Assembly (NCBI GenBank): GCA_046349395.1
Contig: JAXMCK010000005.1
Span: 124,001-188,000, forward strand
DNA length: 64,000 nt
Reading direction: 5' to 3'
DNA from: JAXMCK01 sp046349395
GTDB taxonomy: Bacteria; Pseudomonadota; Alphaproteobacteria; Geminicoccales; Geminicoccaceae
Part shown: positions 1-8,970 of the stretch, piece by piece
How the letters are laid out: every line of letters begins with the position of its first letter
Position numbering within the stretch: the stretch's first letter is position 1
Notes under the pieces: generated by a model
Told to the model about the DNA's origin: nothing
The model's database searches: none
Seen by the model: only the letters and a program-made list of their open reading frames with translations
Position numbers and translations under genes: made by a program

Positions 1-958
1 GGATCCGGCCCGTCGGCGTGAAGATCGTGAAGCCGCGGCTGCCGCCCGTGGTGGCCCCCTCGTTGGCGGTCACGATCTGCTCGGTCCCGAGCCAGGCGAT
101 CCCGTTCGGCTCGCGCTTGAGGCCGTCGAGCTGGCCGGTGCCGGCGATGATCCGGTCGTCGTCGGCGTCGACGTTGCGCAGCACGACGGCACCGGCATCG
201 AAGCTGCCGACGACCTTGCCCTTGTTGAGATCGACGATCGCCACCGCGTTGTTCGTCTGCAGGGTCACCGCCGCCAGATCGTCCGACCCCACCGCCACCG
301 CCACGGGATCGGGATCGGCCGGGTCGATCTCGGCCACCCCGGCGAGATCGACGATCCGCGCCCGCTGGCAATTGGATGGCTGCCCCTTGGCGCTGAGATC
401 GAAGATGGCGAGATGGCCGCGCGGCGGGAACGGTGGGCTCCCGGCCGTGCGCGTCTCGTCGTGCACGGCGTCGACCGCGACGGCCAGCACGTCCCCTTCC
501 GGGTTCGCGGCCAGTGCCGCCGGCGTTCCGCCGACGTCGCAGGTCGCCTGGATTTTGCGTTCGTCGAGGTCGACGACGGCCACGTAGCCCGCGGGCTCGG
601 TACTGGCGGCCGACGCGTCGACGCCCACGAGGACATAGTGGCCGACGACGGTGACGGAGGTGGGCGTGCCGTCCACCTCCAGGGTGCCTGCCGGCTTGGG
701 CTGCGCCGGATCGTGGATGTCGACGAAGCCGATGCTCCGCCGTGGCACGTCCGTGTAGACGAGGGTGCCGCCGTCGGGAGTCGCGGCCACGACCTCGGCC
801 GAGGTCACGGTCGACCGGTCGGTCCCCTCGGGCAGGTTGAGGTAGACGGGAAAGGCGGCGATCCGCTGGAAGTACGGTCCGGCCGCCGTCGCCGAGCCGA
901 TCAGTGACACCCAGGCGAGGCAAGCTCCCACGACAACGCGGATCGGTCGGACGATCAT
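1..958 (-). CDS. Secreted beta-propeller (YVTN/phytase-like) protein, 3' end outside window
   Basis: The minus-strand frame is open from an ATG at 958 to the window edge, giving 319 codons of the N-terminal part. Residues 1-25 form a signal peptide ending near GSATA, so the protein is exported. The rest consists of repeated beta-blade-like units with phrases such as VVAATPDGGTLVYTD, GHYVLVGVD and ALAANPEGDVLAVAVDA, and near the edge IVTANEGATTGG, which resembles the TANEG motif of choice-of-anchor/phytase-like propellers. A GAGGA ribosome site lies 7 nt upstream. It is divergent from the porin gene. Substrate unknown; a structural or esterase-like role is possible but not shown by sequence. 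Confidence 0.72.
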   Translation of the reverse strand, partial: MIVRPIRVVVGACLAWVSLIGSATAAGPYFQRIAAFPVYLNLPEGTDRSTVTSAEVVAATPDGGTLVYTDVPRRSIGFVDIHDPAQPKPAGTLEVDGTPTSVTVVGHYVLVGVDASAASTEPAGYVAVVDLDERKIQATCDVGGTPAALAANPEGDVLAVAVDAVHDETRTAGSPPFPPRGHLAIFDLSAKGQPSNCQRARIVDLAGVAEIDPADPDPVAVAVGSDDLAAVTLQTNNAVAIVDLNKGKVVGSFDAGAVVLRNVDADDDRIIAGTGQLDGLKREPNGIAWLGTEQIVTANEGATTGGSRGFTIFTPTGRI

Positions 959-1142
959 GCAGAGATCCTCGAGGCAGGCCGACGGACGGCGTGGTCCGGG
1001 CGTCACAAGCCGAGCCCGAGCCGTACCGTCAAGTGAAGCCCGGAGGTTCCGCGGCAACTGTCGCTTATCCGGCATGGACGCTACTCGCGCCGCACGAGAA
1101 ACTGACCGCCCGTACATCTGCGCCGAAGTGGGGAGCGCCGGC

Positions 1143-2459
1143 ATGCGAGCGATCGGTGTCTTGGCCGGATTGGGAGCCGTCATGGCGGTCCTGCCGGCGC
1201 TCGCTGCCGACGATCCGCCCCCGCCGCCCTGCGGGACCGCCGAGGCTGCGGCCGCCTGGTGGAACGGCGACGGTGCGCTCGGCGACCTGTGCGGGCTCCG
1301 GCCCTGGCTGCTCGACCGCGGGGTCACGCTCGGCGGCAGCGTCCAGATCGATGCGCTCGCCAACCCGACGGGCGGCAGCCGCTCCGATGCCGCGATCTCG
1401 CAGCTGGGCGATCTCTCGCTGGCGCTCGACGGGGGCAAGCTGCTCGGTGCGCAGGCCCTCGCCCATACCAGCCTCCACGCCGAGTTCTGGTGGGCGGCCG
1501 GCAACGACCTCAGCGCCCGCAGCATCGCCAGCTATTTCGACGTGCAGCAGACCTATACGCCGGCCGGCGTCTATATCGGCCAGCTCTACCTGCAGCAGGA
1601 CCTGCTCGACGATACGCTGACCCTGCGCCTCGGCCGCCTCACCACCAACGAGACCTTCGCGACGATCGGTGCCCTCCAGGTGTTCGTGAACGCGGCCCAG
1701 ACGAACAGCCCGGCGATCATGATGGACAATTTCGTCCCGTTCTTGGAATCGCCGGCCGCGACCTGGGCGGCGCAAGCCAGCTTCGCGCCGAAAGGCCTGC
1801 CGGCCGATTTCGACGGATCGGGCATCCAGGCCGGTGTCTTCCAGTACAATCTGCGCGAGTCCGAGCTTCGCGGCACCTCGCCCTGGGGCAATCTCGACTG
1901 GCAGGACGACGGGTACATGGGCATCGCCCAGGTCACCGTCGCACGCCAGCAGGCCGACGGCGCCGACCAGTGGCCCGGGACCTTCGTGCTGGGCGCCCTC
2001 TACAGCGGCGGCAACTATCCCGACCTGCGCACCGGCGAGAACCGCGACGGCAATTTCGGCTTCTACGCCCTCGGCCAGCAGGTCGTGTACCGCCACCCCG
2101 GCGCGTCAGGGAGCGAGGGGCTGACACCCTGGTTCGCCGTCGCCTGGGCGCCCTTGTCCGGCCGCAACGCCGTCTACCTGCAGACGAGCCTCGGTGCGGT
2201 GTGGCCGGGTATCGTGCCCGGCCGCGACGGCGACATCGGTGCCGTGGCGGTCTCGACGGGCTGGTTCAGCGAAGCCGTGGACGACGCCGACGCCGAGACG
2301 GTCGTGGAGGTCGCCTACACCATCCAGCTCAACCAGTGGCTGAGCCTCACGCCCGACATGCAGTACGTCATCAATCCCGGCGGCTACAGCGACAATGGAG
2401 GGGCCGGTAACGGCAACGATGCGCTCATCGTCGGCGGCCAGCTCGGCATCACGTTCTAG
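1143..2459 (+). CDS. Carbohydrate porin, OprB family
   Basis: Predicted 438-residue outer-membrane beta-barrel for passive sugar uptake. Residues 1-21 are a signal peptide (cleavage after VLPALA). The mature part opens with a short Pro-rich stretch and a WLLDRGVTLGG segment, then alternating amphipathic strands typical of OprB, with GLYLQQ-like and RLGRLTTNETFA segments (the latter matching the conserved RxGRL region of OprB proteins), ending in an aromatic residue (GITF), as outer-membrane barrels do. The ATG at 1143 is preferred over the upstream 957 extension because it starts the signal peptide and follows GGGGAG. It ends 5 bp from the convergent phytochrome gene. Confidence 0.85.
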   Translation: MRAIGVLAGLGAVMAVLPALAADDPPPPPCGTAEAAAAWWNGDGALGDLCGLRPWLLDRGVTLGGSVQIDALANPTGGSRSDAAISQLGDLSLALDGGKLLGAQALAHTSLHAEFWWAAGNDLSARSIASYFDVQQTYTPAGVYIGQLYLQQDLLDDTLTLRLGRLTTNETFATIGALQVFVNAAQTNSPAIMMDNFVPFLESPAATWAAQASFAPKGLPADFDGSGIQAGVFQYNLRESELRGTSPWGNLDWQDDGYMGIAQVTVARQQADGADQWPGTFVLGALYSGGNYPDLRTGENRDGNFGFYALGQQVVYRHPGASGSEGLTPWFAVAWAPLSGRNAVYLQTSLGAVWPGIVPGRDGDIGAVAVSTGWFSEAVDDADAETVVEVAYTIQLNQWLSLTPDMQYVINPGGYSDNGGAGNGNDALIVGGQLGITF

Positions 2460-2464
2460 CGGGT

Positions 2465-4762
2465 CTAGATCGACACGCTCGCCGTGATCTTCGTCCCGCG
2501 GCCCCGGTTGGCCTCGATGCTGAAGGTGCCGCCGACCTGGCCGATGCGCTCCCGCATGCCGAGGATGCCGAGCTGCGTCCCGGCCGAGCGCGTATGCGAC
2601 AGCCGCGTCGGATCGAAGCCGCGCCCGTCGTCCTCGATGAGCAGCTCGACCTTCCCGTCCCTCTCGTCGAGCACGATCCGTACCCGCGTCGCCTCGGCGT
2701 GCCGGGTGACGTTGGTCAGGGCCTCCTGGCACACCCGGTAGAGTGCCGTCTCCACCAGCGGCGGCAGGCGCTCGCCCAGCGGCGGCAGGTCGGCCTCGAC
2801 GACGATCCCCGTCTGCTTGCCGACGTTCTCGACCAGATGCGCCAGGGCCGCCTGCAGGCCCAGATCGTCGAGTGCGGTGGGCCGGAGGTCCCGCGCCATG
2901 CGGCTCAGCTCCTCGCCGAGCTGGGCGGTGATCTCCTTCAGCGCCGCGGCCTGGGCCTGCAGCTCGGCGACATCGGGACACGACTTGGCCAGCCGGTGCA
3001 GCCCGAGATCCAACAGCGTGAGCGTCTGCCCGGCGGTGTCGTGCAGCTCGCGCGCGATGTGGCGCCGCTCCTCCTCCTGGGCCTCGACGGTATGCCGGAG
3101 GACCTGGGACAGCTCGGACTCGGCCACCGCCCGACGCCGCGCCTCGACCTGCAGTTCCTCGGCCACCGACTGCCATTGCTCCAGCCGCAGATCGAGCTCG
3201 GCGCTCAGCATCTGCTGCTTCTGGCGCGCCTTCTCGCGCTCGCGCGCCACCTCGTCGATCCGCTGCAGGACCACCTCGATCAGCGACGAGCGCAGCATCG
3301 TGGCGGCATCGATCTCGTGGCCGCGCCAAGCGACCGAGCGCATCCGCACGGATTCCCGCCAGGCGGCGAAACTGCGCCGCGGGGTCAGCCGCGAGCCGTG
3401 CCTGCTGACCTCGACCGGCTTGTTGGGATTGCCGGCCCAGGAGACGGTCCGCACCACCTCGGGACGGAACCAGAGAACATAGTCGCGCGCGGTCTTCGAC
3501 ACCGACAGCGCCATGAGACCGCTGGCGACGGCGGAATCGTCCGCCATGGCCGGACAGATCTCGCCGAGGCGGTCGGTGTGGAAGACCCCGTCCTGGATGT
3601 TCTCGTTCAGCCAGCCGACCAGCTTCGCCACGCTAGCCCGCCGCGGGGTAACGCCGAGACTGGTGAAGTGGCCGCCCAACCAGAGCGCCACCCCGTCCGC
3701 AGCGATGTAGTCGAGGAGGTTCGGGTTGTGCCGCGTCAGGCCCTCGGCCATGTCCTGCTCGCGGCTCAGCAGGGTGACCAGGGCCTCGTGGATGCGCATG
3801 CTCCGGAGCTTGTCGCCGACCTCCTGGGTCGCCAGGCGAATCTCGAGCTGGGCGGACGTGAACTGGGCAACGAACTCGGCGACGAGACGTGCCCGGTGCC
3901 CGAGAAAGAGAGGGGCCGAATGGTGGCAGGCGATCAGCCCCCAGAGCTTGCCCTGCACCACCAGCGACAAGGAGAGGCTCGCCACCACGCCCATGTTGCG
4001 CAAGTATTCGCGGTGCACGGGCGAGACGCTGCGCAGCACGCAGAACGACATATCCAGCGGCGGCGCATCCGGCCGTTCGCCGAGCAGCGGTGCCGACTCA
4101 TAGCTCGCATCGGGGATGCTGCGGATCGGGTTCTGCAGATAGAGCGTGCGCGCCTGCAGCGGGATGTCGGAGGCGGGATAGCGGAGCCCCAGGAACGACT
4201 CCACGCCGGCACCGCGTGACTCGGCCACCACCTCGCCGGAGTCGTCACTGTGGAAGCGGTAGACCATTGCCCGGTCGTAGCCGGTGATCCCGCGCACCTC
4301 GTCGGCGACCGCCTGATAGAAGGACGGCAGATCTGACGCTTGCTGGATCCGCTCCAGCACGGCCTTGGCCAGCGCCAGGGGATCTGCCGGATCGGCCCCG
4401 CGCAACGGTTCCACCTCGACGATGAGATGGCCGTCGGCACGGTGGACCAAGACGTCGAACAGGTTCGGGCCGCCGCGGAAGCGGCCGACCGACTCCGGGC
4501 GCAGCGGCGGCTGCTGGGCCACGGCCCTGAGGCTCGCCGCCACCTTGCGGTGCAGGAGCGAGGTGGCCGGCTTGCCCAACACCGCGGCCGTCGGGTGCCC
4601 GAGCAGCGCCTCGGTCGGCCCCGCGACGCAGCGCACGCTCAGATCGTCGGGGTCGCAGGCCAGCAGCACGCCGTGCGGCTGGATCGAGCCCGGAACGTGG
4701 ATCGGCTCGAGATCGCAGGTGGTGAGATCGACGCTCCCCAACCCCTGGGTGCGGACGGGCAT
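2465..4762 (-). CDS. Bacteriophytochrome with NarX-type (HisKA_3) histidine kinase output
   Basis: Red/far-red photoreceptor kinase of 765 residues. The N-terminal PAS region carries Cys16 in TTCDLEP, the expected biliverdin attachment site. A GAF domain (about 145-310) contains PASDIP near residue 197, which contacts the bilin. The PHY domain has the tongue motif PRRSF (about residue 466). A coiled-coil linker (about 505-565) leads to a HisKA_3 H-box, ARELHDTAGQTLT, near residue 570, then a HATPase_c domain with DDGRGFD and GILGMRER. This output is NarX/DegS-like, not the usual phytochrome HisKA or HWE kinase, and fits the divergent NarL-type regulator. A GGGAGGGG ribosome site precedes the ATG. 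No heme oxygenase gene is in the window. Confidence 0.93.
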   Translation of the reverse strand: MPVRTQGLGSVDLTTCDLEPIHVPGSIQPHGVLLACDPDDLSVRCVAGPTEALLGHPTAAVLGKPATSLLHRKVAASLRAVAQQPPLRPESVGRFRGGPNLFDVLVHRADGHLIVEVEPLRGADPADPLALAKAVLERIQQASDLPSFYQAVADEVRGITGYDRAMVYRFHSDDSGEVVAESRGAGVESFLGLRYPASDIPLQARTLYLQNPIRSIPDASYESAPLLGERPDAPPLDMSFCVLRSVSPVHREYLRNMGVVASLSLSLVVQGKLWGLIACHHSAPLFLGHRARLVAEFVAQFTSAQLEIRLATQEVGDKLRSMRIHEALVTLLSREQDMAEGLTRHNPNLLDYIAADGVALWLGGHFTSLGVTPRRASVAKLVGWLNENIQDGVFHTDRLGEICPAMADDSAVASGLMALSVSKTARDYVLWFRPEVVRTVSWAGNPNKPVEVSRHGSRLTPRRSFAAWRESVRMRSVAWRGHEIDAATMLRSSLIEVVLQRIDEVAREREKARQKQQMLSAELDLRLEQWQSVAEELQVEARRRAVAESELSQVLRHTVEAQEEERRHIARELHDTAGQTLTLLDLGLHRLAKSCPDVAELQAQAAALKEITAQLGEELSRMARDLRPTALDDLGLQAALAHLVENVGKQTGIVVEADLPPLGERLPPLVETALYRVCQEALTNVTRHAEATRVRIVLDERDGKVELLIEDDGRGFDPTRLSHTRSAGTQLGILGMRERIGQVGGTFSIEANRGRGTKITASVSI

Positions 4763-4923
4763 GGCCCTACACCCCTCCCACGACGCGCATGGCGCCCACC
4801 CGCAGACACGGGGCCGCGGAATGCCATGGCATCGTGTCGCCCCGCCGCGCTAAGATTCTCTCACCGGTGGAACACCGTAGCATCGACTGCGCACGAGAGG
4901 GTCGGCGCAGCGGGCGAGCAGCC

Positions 4924-5556
4924 ATGGCCGAGATCCGCGTCTTCCTCGCCGACGACCACCCCATGATCCTGGCGGGGATCAGGGCTCTGCTCGCCGCCGA
5001 GTCCGACATAGAGGTGGTCGGCGAGGCGAGCGACGGCAGGACGGCTCTGGCGCGGGCCACCACGCTTCAGCCCGACATCGCCGTGCTCGACCTGTCGATG
5101 CCGGGCCTCAGCGGCATCGAGGTCGTCCGCGCGCTCGCCTCGGCCTCGCCCAACTGTCGCTGCATCATCCTCTCCGTGCACGACGACCGCGTCTATGTCC
5201 GCCGCATCCTCGACGAAGGGGCGGCGGGCTATGTGGTGAAGCGGTCGGCCACCACCGAGCTCGTCCGTGCCATCCGCTCCGTCGCCGCCGGCGGCCTCTA
5301 CCTCGACCCGGCCGTGGCGGCCCAGGCCGTCGAGCACGCGACGCAGGGGTCGGTGCTCAGCGACCGCGAGAGGGACGTGCTTCGCCTCTCTCTCACCGGC
5401 CACAGCAACAAGTCCATCGCCAACCTCATGGGGATCGCCGTCAGGACGGTCGAGGCGCACAAGGCGCGGGCGATCACAAAGCTCGGCGTCCAGGACCGCG
5501 TCGACCAGATGCGCTATGCGGCCGACCAGGGTTGGCTCAGCTCCAAGGAGCTGTGA
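4924..5556 (+). CDS. NarL/FixJ-family response regulator
   Basis: DNA-binding response regulator of 210 residues. The receiver domain (4-120) has the acidic pair D10/D11, phospho-acceptor D56 in VLDLSMPG, and K106 in the VVKRSA region. A C-terminal LuxR-type helix-turn-helix (about 145-205) has LSDRERDVLRLSLTGHSNKSIA and the recognition helix VRTVEAHKARA. The ATG at 4924 starts directly before the first receiver strand; the 45-codon upstream extension lacks domain content. It is divergent from the bacteriophytochrome kinase with 161 bp between starts, and its NarL type matches that kinase's HisKA_3 output, so the two are inferred to be partners. Confidence 0.9.
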   Translation: MAEIRVFLADDHPMILAGIRALLAAESDIEVVGEASDGRTALARATTLQPDIAVLDLSMPGLSGIEVVRALASASPNCRCIILSVHDDRVYVRRILDEGAAGYVVKRSATTELVRAIRSVAAGGLYLDPAVAAQAVEHATQGSVLSDRERDVLRLSLTGHSNKSIANLMGIAVRTVEAHKARAITKLGVQDRVDQMRYAADQGWLSSKEL

Positions 5557-5900
5557 CTCCTACTCCGCCGGCAGACAATATGTGGATTCTACGTAGTCCG
5601 TCTGCGGCTCGGTCCGTATCGCGCGACGCGCTCCGAGCGAATACATCTTTATCCGTGCGGTAGATCCGGGCTGCTCGACAGGTGCCCCCATCGGGGCACC
5701 ACCCGGATACGGATGCGCCAGGCCGACCGCGGCGCGCATCGACCGCTCTGGAATGAGGATTGTGCGTGTGAAGGCGACAAGGGGGGCGATCGGCGGCGGC
5801 GGTCAGGAAGTATGGCGCCGCCGCGTCTCCTTTGATGTCGCGGACCTTCGCCGGGCCATCCTTGCGGCTCCGGCACCTCACGCCGCCGCGACCCCCGATC
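5557..5900. other. Intergenic region upstream of the first AraC-type gene
   Basis: A 344-bp stretch with no convincing gene. It holds an inverted pair CAGAC/GTCTG around 5570-5605 enclosing the palindrome CTACGTAG at 5589-5596. The nine-base string TCTACGTAG recurs at 7753-7761 upstream of the second, paralogous AraC-type gene, so it may be a shared regulator site. No tRNA or structured RNA was recognised. Confidence 0.4.
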
Positions 5901-7055
5901 ATGTCTGAGTTCACCCTCTACCACCTCGACTGCGAGCCCTCGACCTGCAGCCTCGACGTGCTGGCCCGCCTCGCCGCCACCCGCCTGGAGCGGATCGGTG
6001 TCGATTGGCGCCCCATGGCTGCGGCCCATGGCCTCGACCTCGACGGCGAACCGATCGAGGGTACCCGCATCCCCACCCGCCGCGAGCATGCCTTCCTCGA
6101 AGACGCCGCCCGCGCCTCGGGCGACCCGCTGTTCGCGTGGAAGCTCGGCGACATCAGCATCCGAGCATTCGGCCTGCCCGGCTATGCGGTCCTGAACGCC
6201 CCGACGGTCGGCGAAGCGCTGGACACGCTGGAGGCGGTCGTTCCCGCCGTGTGCGAGGCCGCCTGGATCCACCACAGCGTGGACGGCGAGACCGCCGCCA
6301 TCGCCTACGTCAACTCCGACTCGCGCCAGAACGCCCTCTTCGTCCTGCACTTCCTCCTCAACCTCATGCGCGAGCTCGTCGGCCCTAAGTTCGTCGCGAC
6401 TAGGCTGGGGCTGGCGGCCACGGAGCGGGAGCATCTGCCCCTGTTCGCCCAGCAACTGGGCCCGCCGGTGACGGCCGATGTGCCCTTCACCTTCGTCGAG
6501 TTTCCCGCGAAATATCTGGCGCTGAAGGTCGAGGGTGCGGACGCCCGCCTGGCCGAGACGCTCCGCCCCTACTGGCAGCGGGCCCAGGCGACCGCCGCGA
6601 AGCGGCCGGCCGTGATCCGCAGCCGCCTCGAGGGTGCGATCGTCTATCGCCTCAACGAGGGCCTGCCCGGCCTCGACGGCATCGCCCAGACCCTGCGGGT
6701 CGGCCGGTCCAGGGTCGAAACCGAGCTCGGCACCCTCGGCGGCTACCGGACGGTCGTCGACGATCTGCGCCGCCGGCTGGCCCAGGCGATGGTGCGGCGG
6801 ACCGACATGACGATCGCCGCGATCGCCGTCGCCCTCGGCTACGCCGACGCCAGTGCCCTCAACAGCGCCTACCGGCGCTGGACCGGCGAGACGCCGAAGG
6901 CCGACCGCGACCAGCACAACAGCCCGTCCGGCTTCGCCACGCAGATGGACGCGAGCGCCCACCATCCGGACCGCAACCACGCGGCGACTCGGGACTCGCG
7001 ACAGTTGCCGCCCGAATGGGCGCAGGATCGCCGCCACCCGGCATCCCTGTCGTAG
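5901..7055 (+). CDS. AraC-family transcriptional regulator (paralogue 1)
   Basis: 384-residue regulator. The N-terminal half has the architecture of the AraC-type arabinose-binding-like sensor domain (about 20-230), with ARASGDPLFAWKLGD and a following FGLPGYAVLNAPT segment as in OruR/ArgR-type AraC proteins. The C-terminal half is a double helix-turn-helix (about 235-335), with LDGIAQTLRVGRSRVETEL and the conserved ending MTIAAIAVALGYADASALNSAYRRWTG. A Gln/His/Asn-rich tail of about 45 residues follows the HTH and is unusual. ATG 5901 is chosen because the sensor domain begins there. The gene is convergent with the small secreted protein gene and paralogous to the regulator at 7923. Confidence 0.83.
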   Translation: MSEFTLYHLDCEPSTCSLDVLARLAATRLERIGVDWRPMAAAHGLDLDGEPIEGTRIPTRREHAFLEDAARASGDPLFAWKLGDISIRAFGLPGYAVLNAPTVGEALDTLEAVVPAVCEAAWIHHSVDGETAAIAYVNSDSRQNALFVLHFLLNLMRELVGPKFVATRLGLAATEREHLPLFAQQLGPPVTADVPFTFVEFPAKYLALKVEGADARLAETLRPYWQRAQATAAKRPAVIRSRLEGAIVYRLNEGLPGLDGIAQTLRVGRSRVETELGTLGGYRTVVDDLRRRLAQAMVRRTDMTIAAIAVALGYADASALNSAYRRWTGETPKADRDQHNSPSGFATQMDASAHHPDRNHAATRDSRQLPPEWAQDRRHPASLS

Positions 7056-7156
7056 TCACCCGGGCGCGGTCCGGCACCGGCAGTCCTCGATCATCGAACC
7101 GACGCAGCACCAGCAGCGACCGCCTTCCGGTCGCCGCCAGCGCCACGTCCGGTGCG

Positions 7157-7555
7157 CTACTCGGCGACGCGATACTCCTCGCCCGCGAAGGACAGATCGC
7201 CCTTCGATGACACGAAGCTGAAGCGGCTGCCGTCCGGGGCGACGAACATCGTCACACCGCTGCCGTCCGAATAGGTCGTGGTGCCGATGCAGTCCGCATC
7301 GAGCGTGTAGGTGGCGACGTCCTCGGCCACTTTCTTGCTGCCGGCATCGGCGAAGTAGAGCTTGAGCCTGCCGGCCCCGTCATAGATCTCCTTGCCGGCA
7401 TCGCCGTAGTTCTTCCCGTCCTTGTCCACGCCGTAGGAACTGAAGATGTAGGTTCCCTTCAGCGTCGCGAGGCTGCACTCGGCTGCCGAGGCCGGGGCGA
7501 TCCCGACCAGCGCCAGCGATGCGACCGCGGCAGCGGCCATACAGGTCTTCGCCAT
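7157..7555 (-). CDS. Small secreted protein of unknown function
   Basis: 132 residues, with a signal peptide at 1-24 ending in APASA. The mature part begins AECSLATLKGTYIFSSYG and has a few regularly spaced Gly and aromatic residues, predicting a small beta-rich fold like periplasmic proteins that begin with Cys-x-x-x-x-LKGxY. It has two Cys (one at the mature N-terminus, one in DADCIGTTTY), which may form a disulfide. The start is fixed by AGGGAG upstream of ATG 7555; the longer frame to 7654 lacks a signal peptide. It lies between two AraC-type regulators and is a plausible target of one or both. No function can be assigned. Confidence 0.72.
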   Translation of the reverse strand: MAKTCMAAAAVASLALVGIAPASAAECSLATLKGTYIFSSYGVDKDGKNYGDAGKEIYDGAGRLKLYFADAGSKKVAEDVATYTLDADCIGTTTYSDGSGVTMFVAPDGSRFSFVSSKGDLSFAGEEYRVAE

Positions 7556-7922
7556 GATCCAACTCCCTCTTTGAAGAGTGCGGATCACGATGCACCCCCG
7601 GGCAAGCCACTGCCACGTGCCACCTTCCCGAAGCGCCCAAAATAGGATGATCAACTCCGAGTTGTCGTATCCCGGTAATTCTGACCGGCAGAGGCCCCGT
7701 CACTACTCGCCAAGCAGCCGGAAACCTACCCCGCTACTTCGTTCTTGCGGTATCTACGTAGGTCATTGCGCACCGCATCCCATGGTCGAATAGGCTCGGG
7801 ATGGATATATGTTGTCCTTGAGATTTGGTCGCGGTTTCATGAGGGAAACGGACATTCTTCGATTTGCATAAACGACTTGATGAACAGTTTGCCATGATCC
7901 CCAATACATTCGGGGCACCAAG
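7556..7922. other. Divergent intergenic region between secreted-protein and AraC paralogue 2 genes
   Basis: 367 bp, visibly more AT-rich than neighbouring genes, with no supported gene. It should hold the promoters of both divergent genes. The string TCTACGTAG at 7753-7761 matches the one upstream of the other AraC-type gene at 5588-5596. No structured RNA recognised. Confidence 0.45.
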
Positions 7923-8957
7923 ATGATGACGAACCTTGCCCAAGCCGATCGCTACGATACCCTGGCCATGGCCCGTGATCGGATCGCACGCCGCTGCGCC
8001 GGCGAGCTTGAGCGGCGCGGCCTTTCCTGGCGACCGCTGGCGCGCGAGCACGGTCTCGACCTCGCACCCACGACGGCGCCGGCGACCTGGGTGCTCGCCC
8101 GCAACCAGCACGCCTTCCTGCGCGACGCCGAGCGTCTGGCCGCCGACCCCTACCTCGCCTGGTCGCTGGGCGCCTTCGACCTCCACGATCTCGGCGTGTT
8201 CGGCTACGCGACCCTCAGCGCGCCCGACCTCCGTGCTGCCCTCCTCACCATGACCGAGCTCGCCGCCCTCGAAAGCGAAGCGGCGAATCTGGCCCTGGTC
8301 GAGCAGTCCGGCACCGCCACGCTGGTCCAGCGCTTCCCGGCCAACAGCGCCACCGCAGCCGCCTGGCTCCACTTCCTTCTCAGTGCGCTCAGCGCCCTCG
8401 TCGGACCGGATCTCCGCCCGCTGCGCCTGGGCCTGCCGGCGGCGGCGCCGGAGTTGGTCCAGGGCCTGTCAGCTCAGGTATCCTTGGCCGTGGAGGAGGT
8501 CCGAGCACCGGTCGTCTTCGTCACCTTCGGCCGGCACCTCCTGGATCGCCCGCTGCACGCCACCGACGAGCGCCTCAGCCGCGTGCTGACGAGCCTCTGG
8601 CGGGAAGAGCGGAATACCCTCGCCGCCCGCCATGCCGAACTGGTCGCGCTGGCCGATGCTATCATCCCTCTCTTGGCGCGCGGCACGCCCACACCGGCGG
8701 GCCTCGCCCATGTGCTCGGCCTCTCGACCGCGGAGCTGCAAGGCAAGCTCGACCATGTAGGCAGCAGCCTGTCCCGCATCGTCGACGCGATCCGCTCGGG
8801 CCTCGCCGTCCGCCTACTGGCCGACGCCGACATGACGATGGCGGCGGCAAGCGAGGCCTTGGGCCTGCCGGACGGCAAGACCCTGGCCCGTGCCTACCGC
8901 CGCTGGTGGGGCACCCTGCCCCGCGACGGCCGGAAGCTGGCACGCGGCTGCACCTGA
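7923..8957 (+). CDS. AraC-family transcriptional regulator (paralogue 2)
   Basis: 344-residue regulator with the same layout as the AraC-type protein at 5901: an N-terminal sensor domain sharing the L-x-WRPLAxEHGLDL, QHAFLxDAxR, DPxxAWxLG and LGxxGYATLSAP pattern, and a C-terminal double HTH (about 245-340) ending MTMAAASEALGLPDGKTLARAYRRWWGTLP. The two therefore probably arose by duplication. Two adjacent ATG codons (7923 and 7926) could start it; no strong ribosome site is visible. It is divergent from the small secreted protein gene, suggesting control of that gene, of itself, or of both. Confidence 0.83.
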   Translation: MMTNLAQADRYDTLAMARDRIARRCAGELERRGLSWRPLAREHGLDLAPTTAPATWVLARNQHAFLRDAERLAADPYLAWSLGAFDLHDLGVFGYATLSAPDLRAALLTMTELAALESEAANLALVEQSGTATLVQRFPANSATAAAWLHFLLSALSALVGPDLRPLRLGLPAAAPELVQGLSAQVSLAVEEVRAPVVFVTFGRHLLDRPLHATDERLSRVLTSLWREERNTLAARHAELVALADAIIPLLARGTPTPAGLAHVLGLSTAELQGKLDHVGSSLSRIVDAIRSGLAVRLLADADMTMAAASEALGLPDGKTLARAYRRWWGTLPRDGRKLARGCT

Positions 8958-8970
8958 CGGCCCGGCCGGC

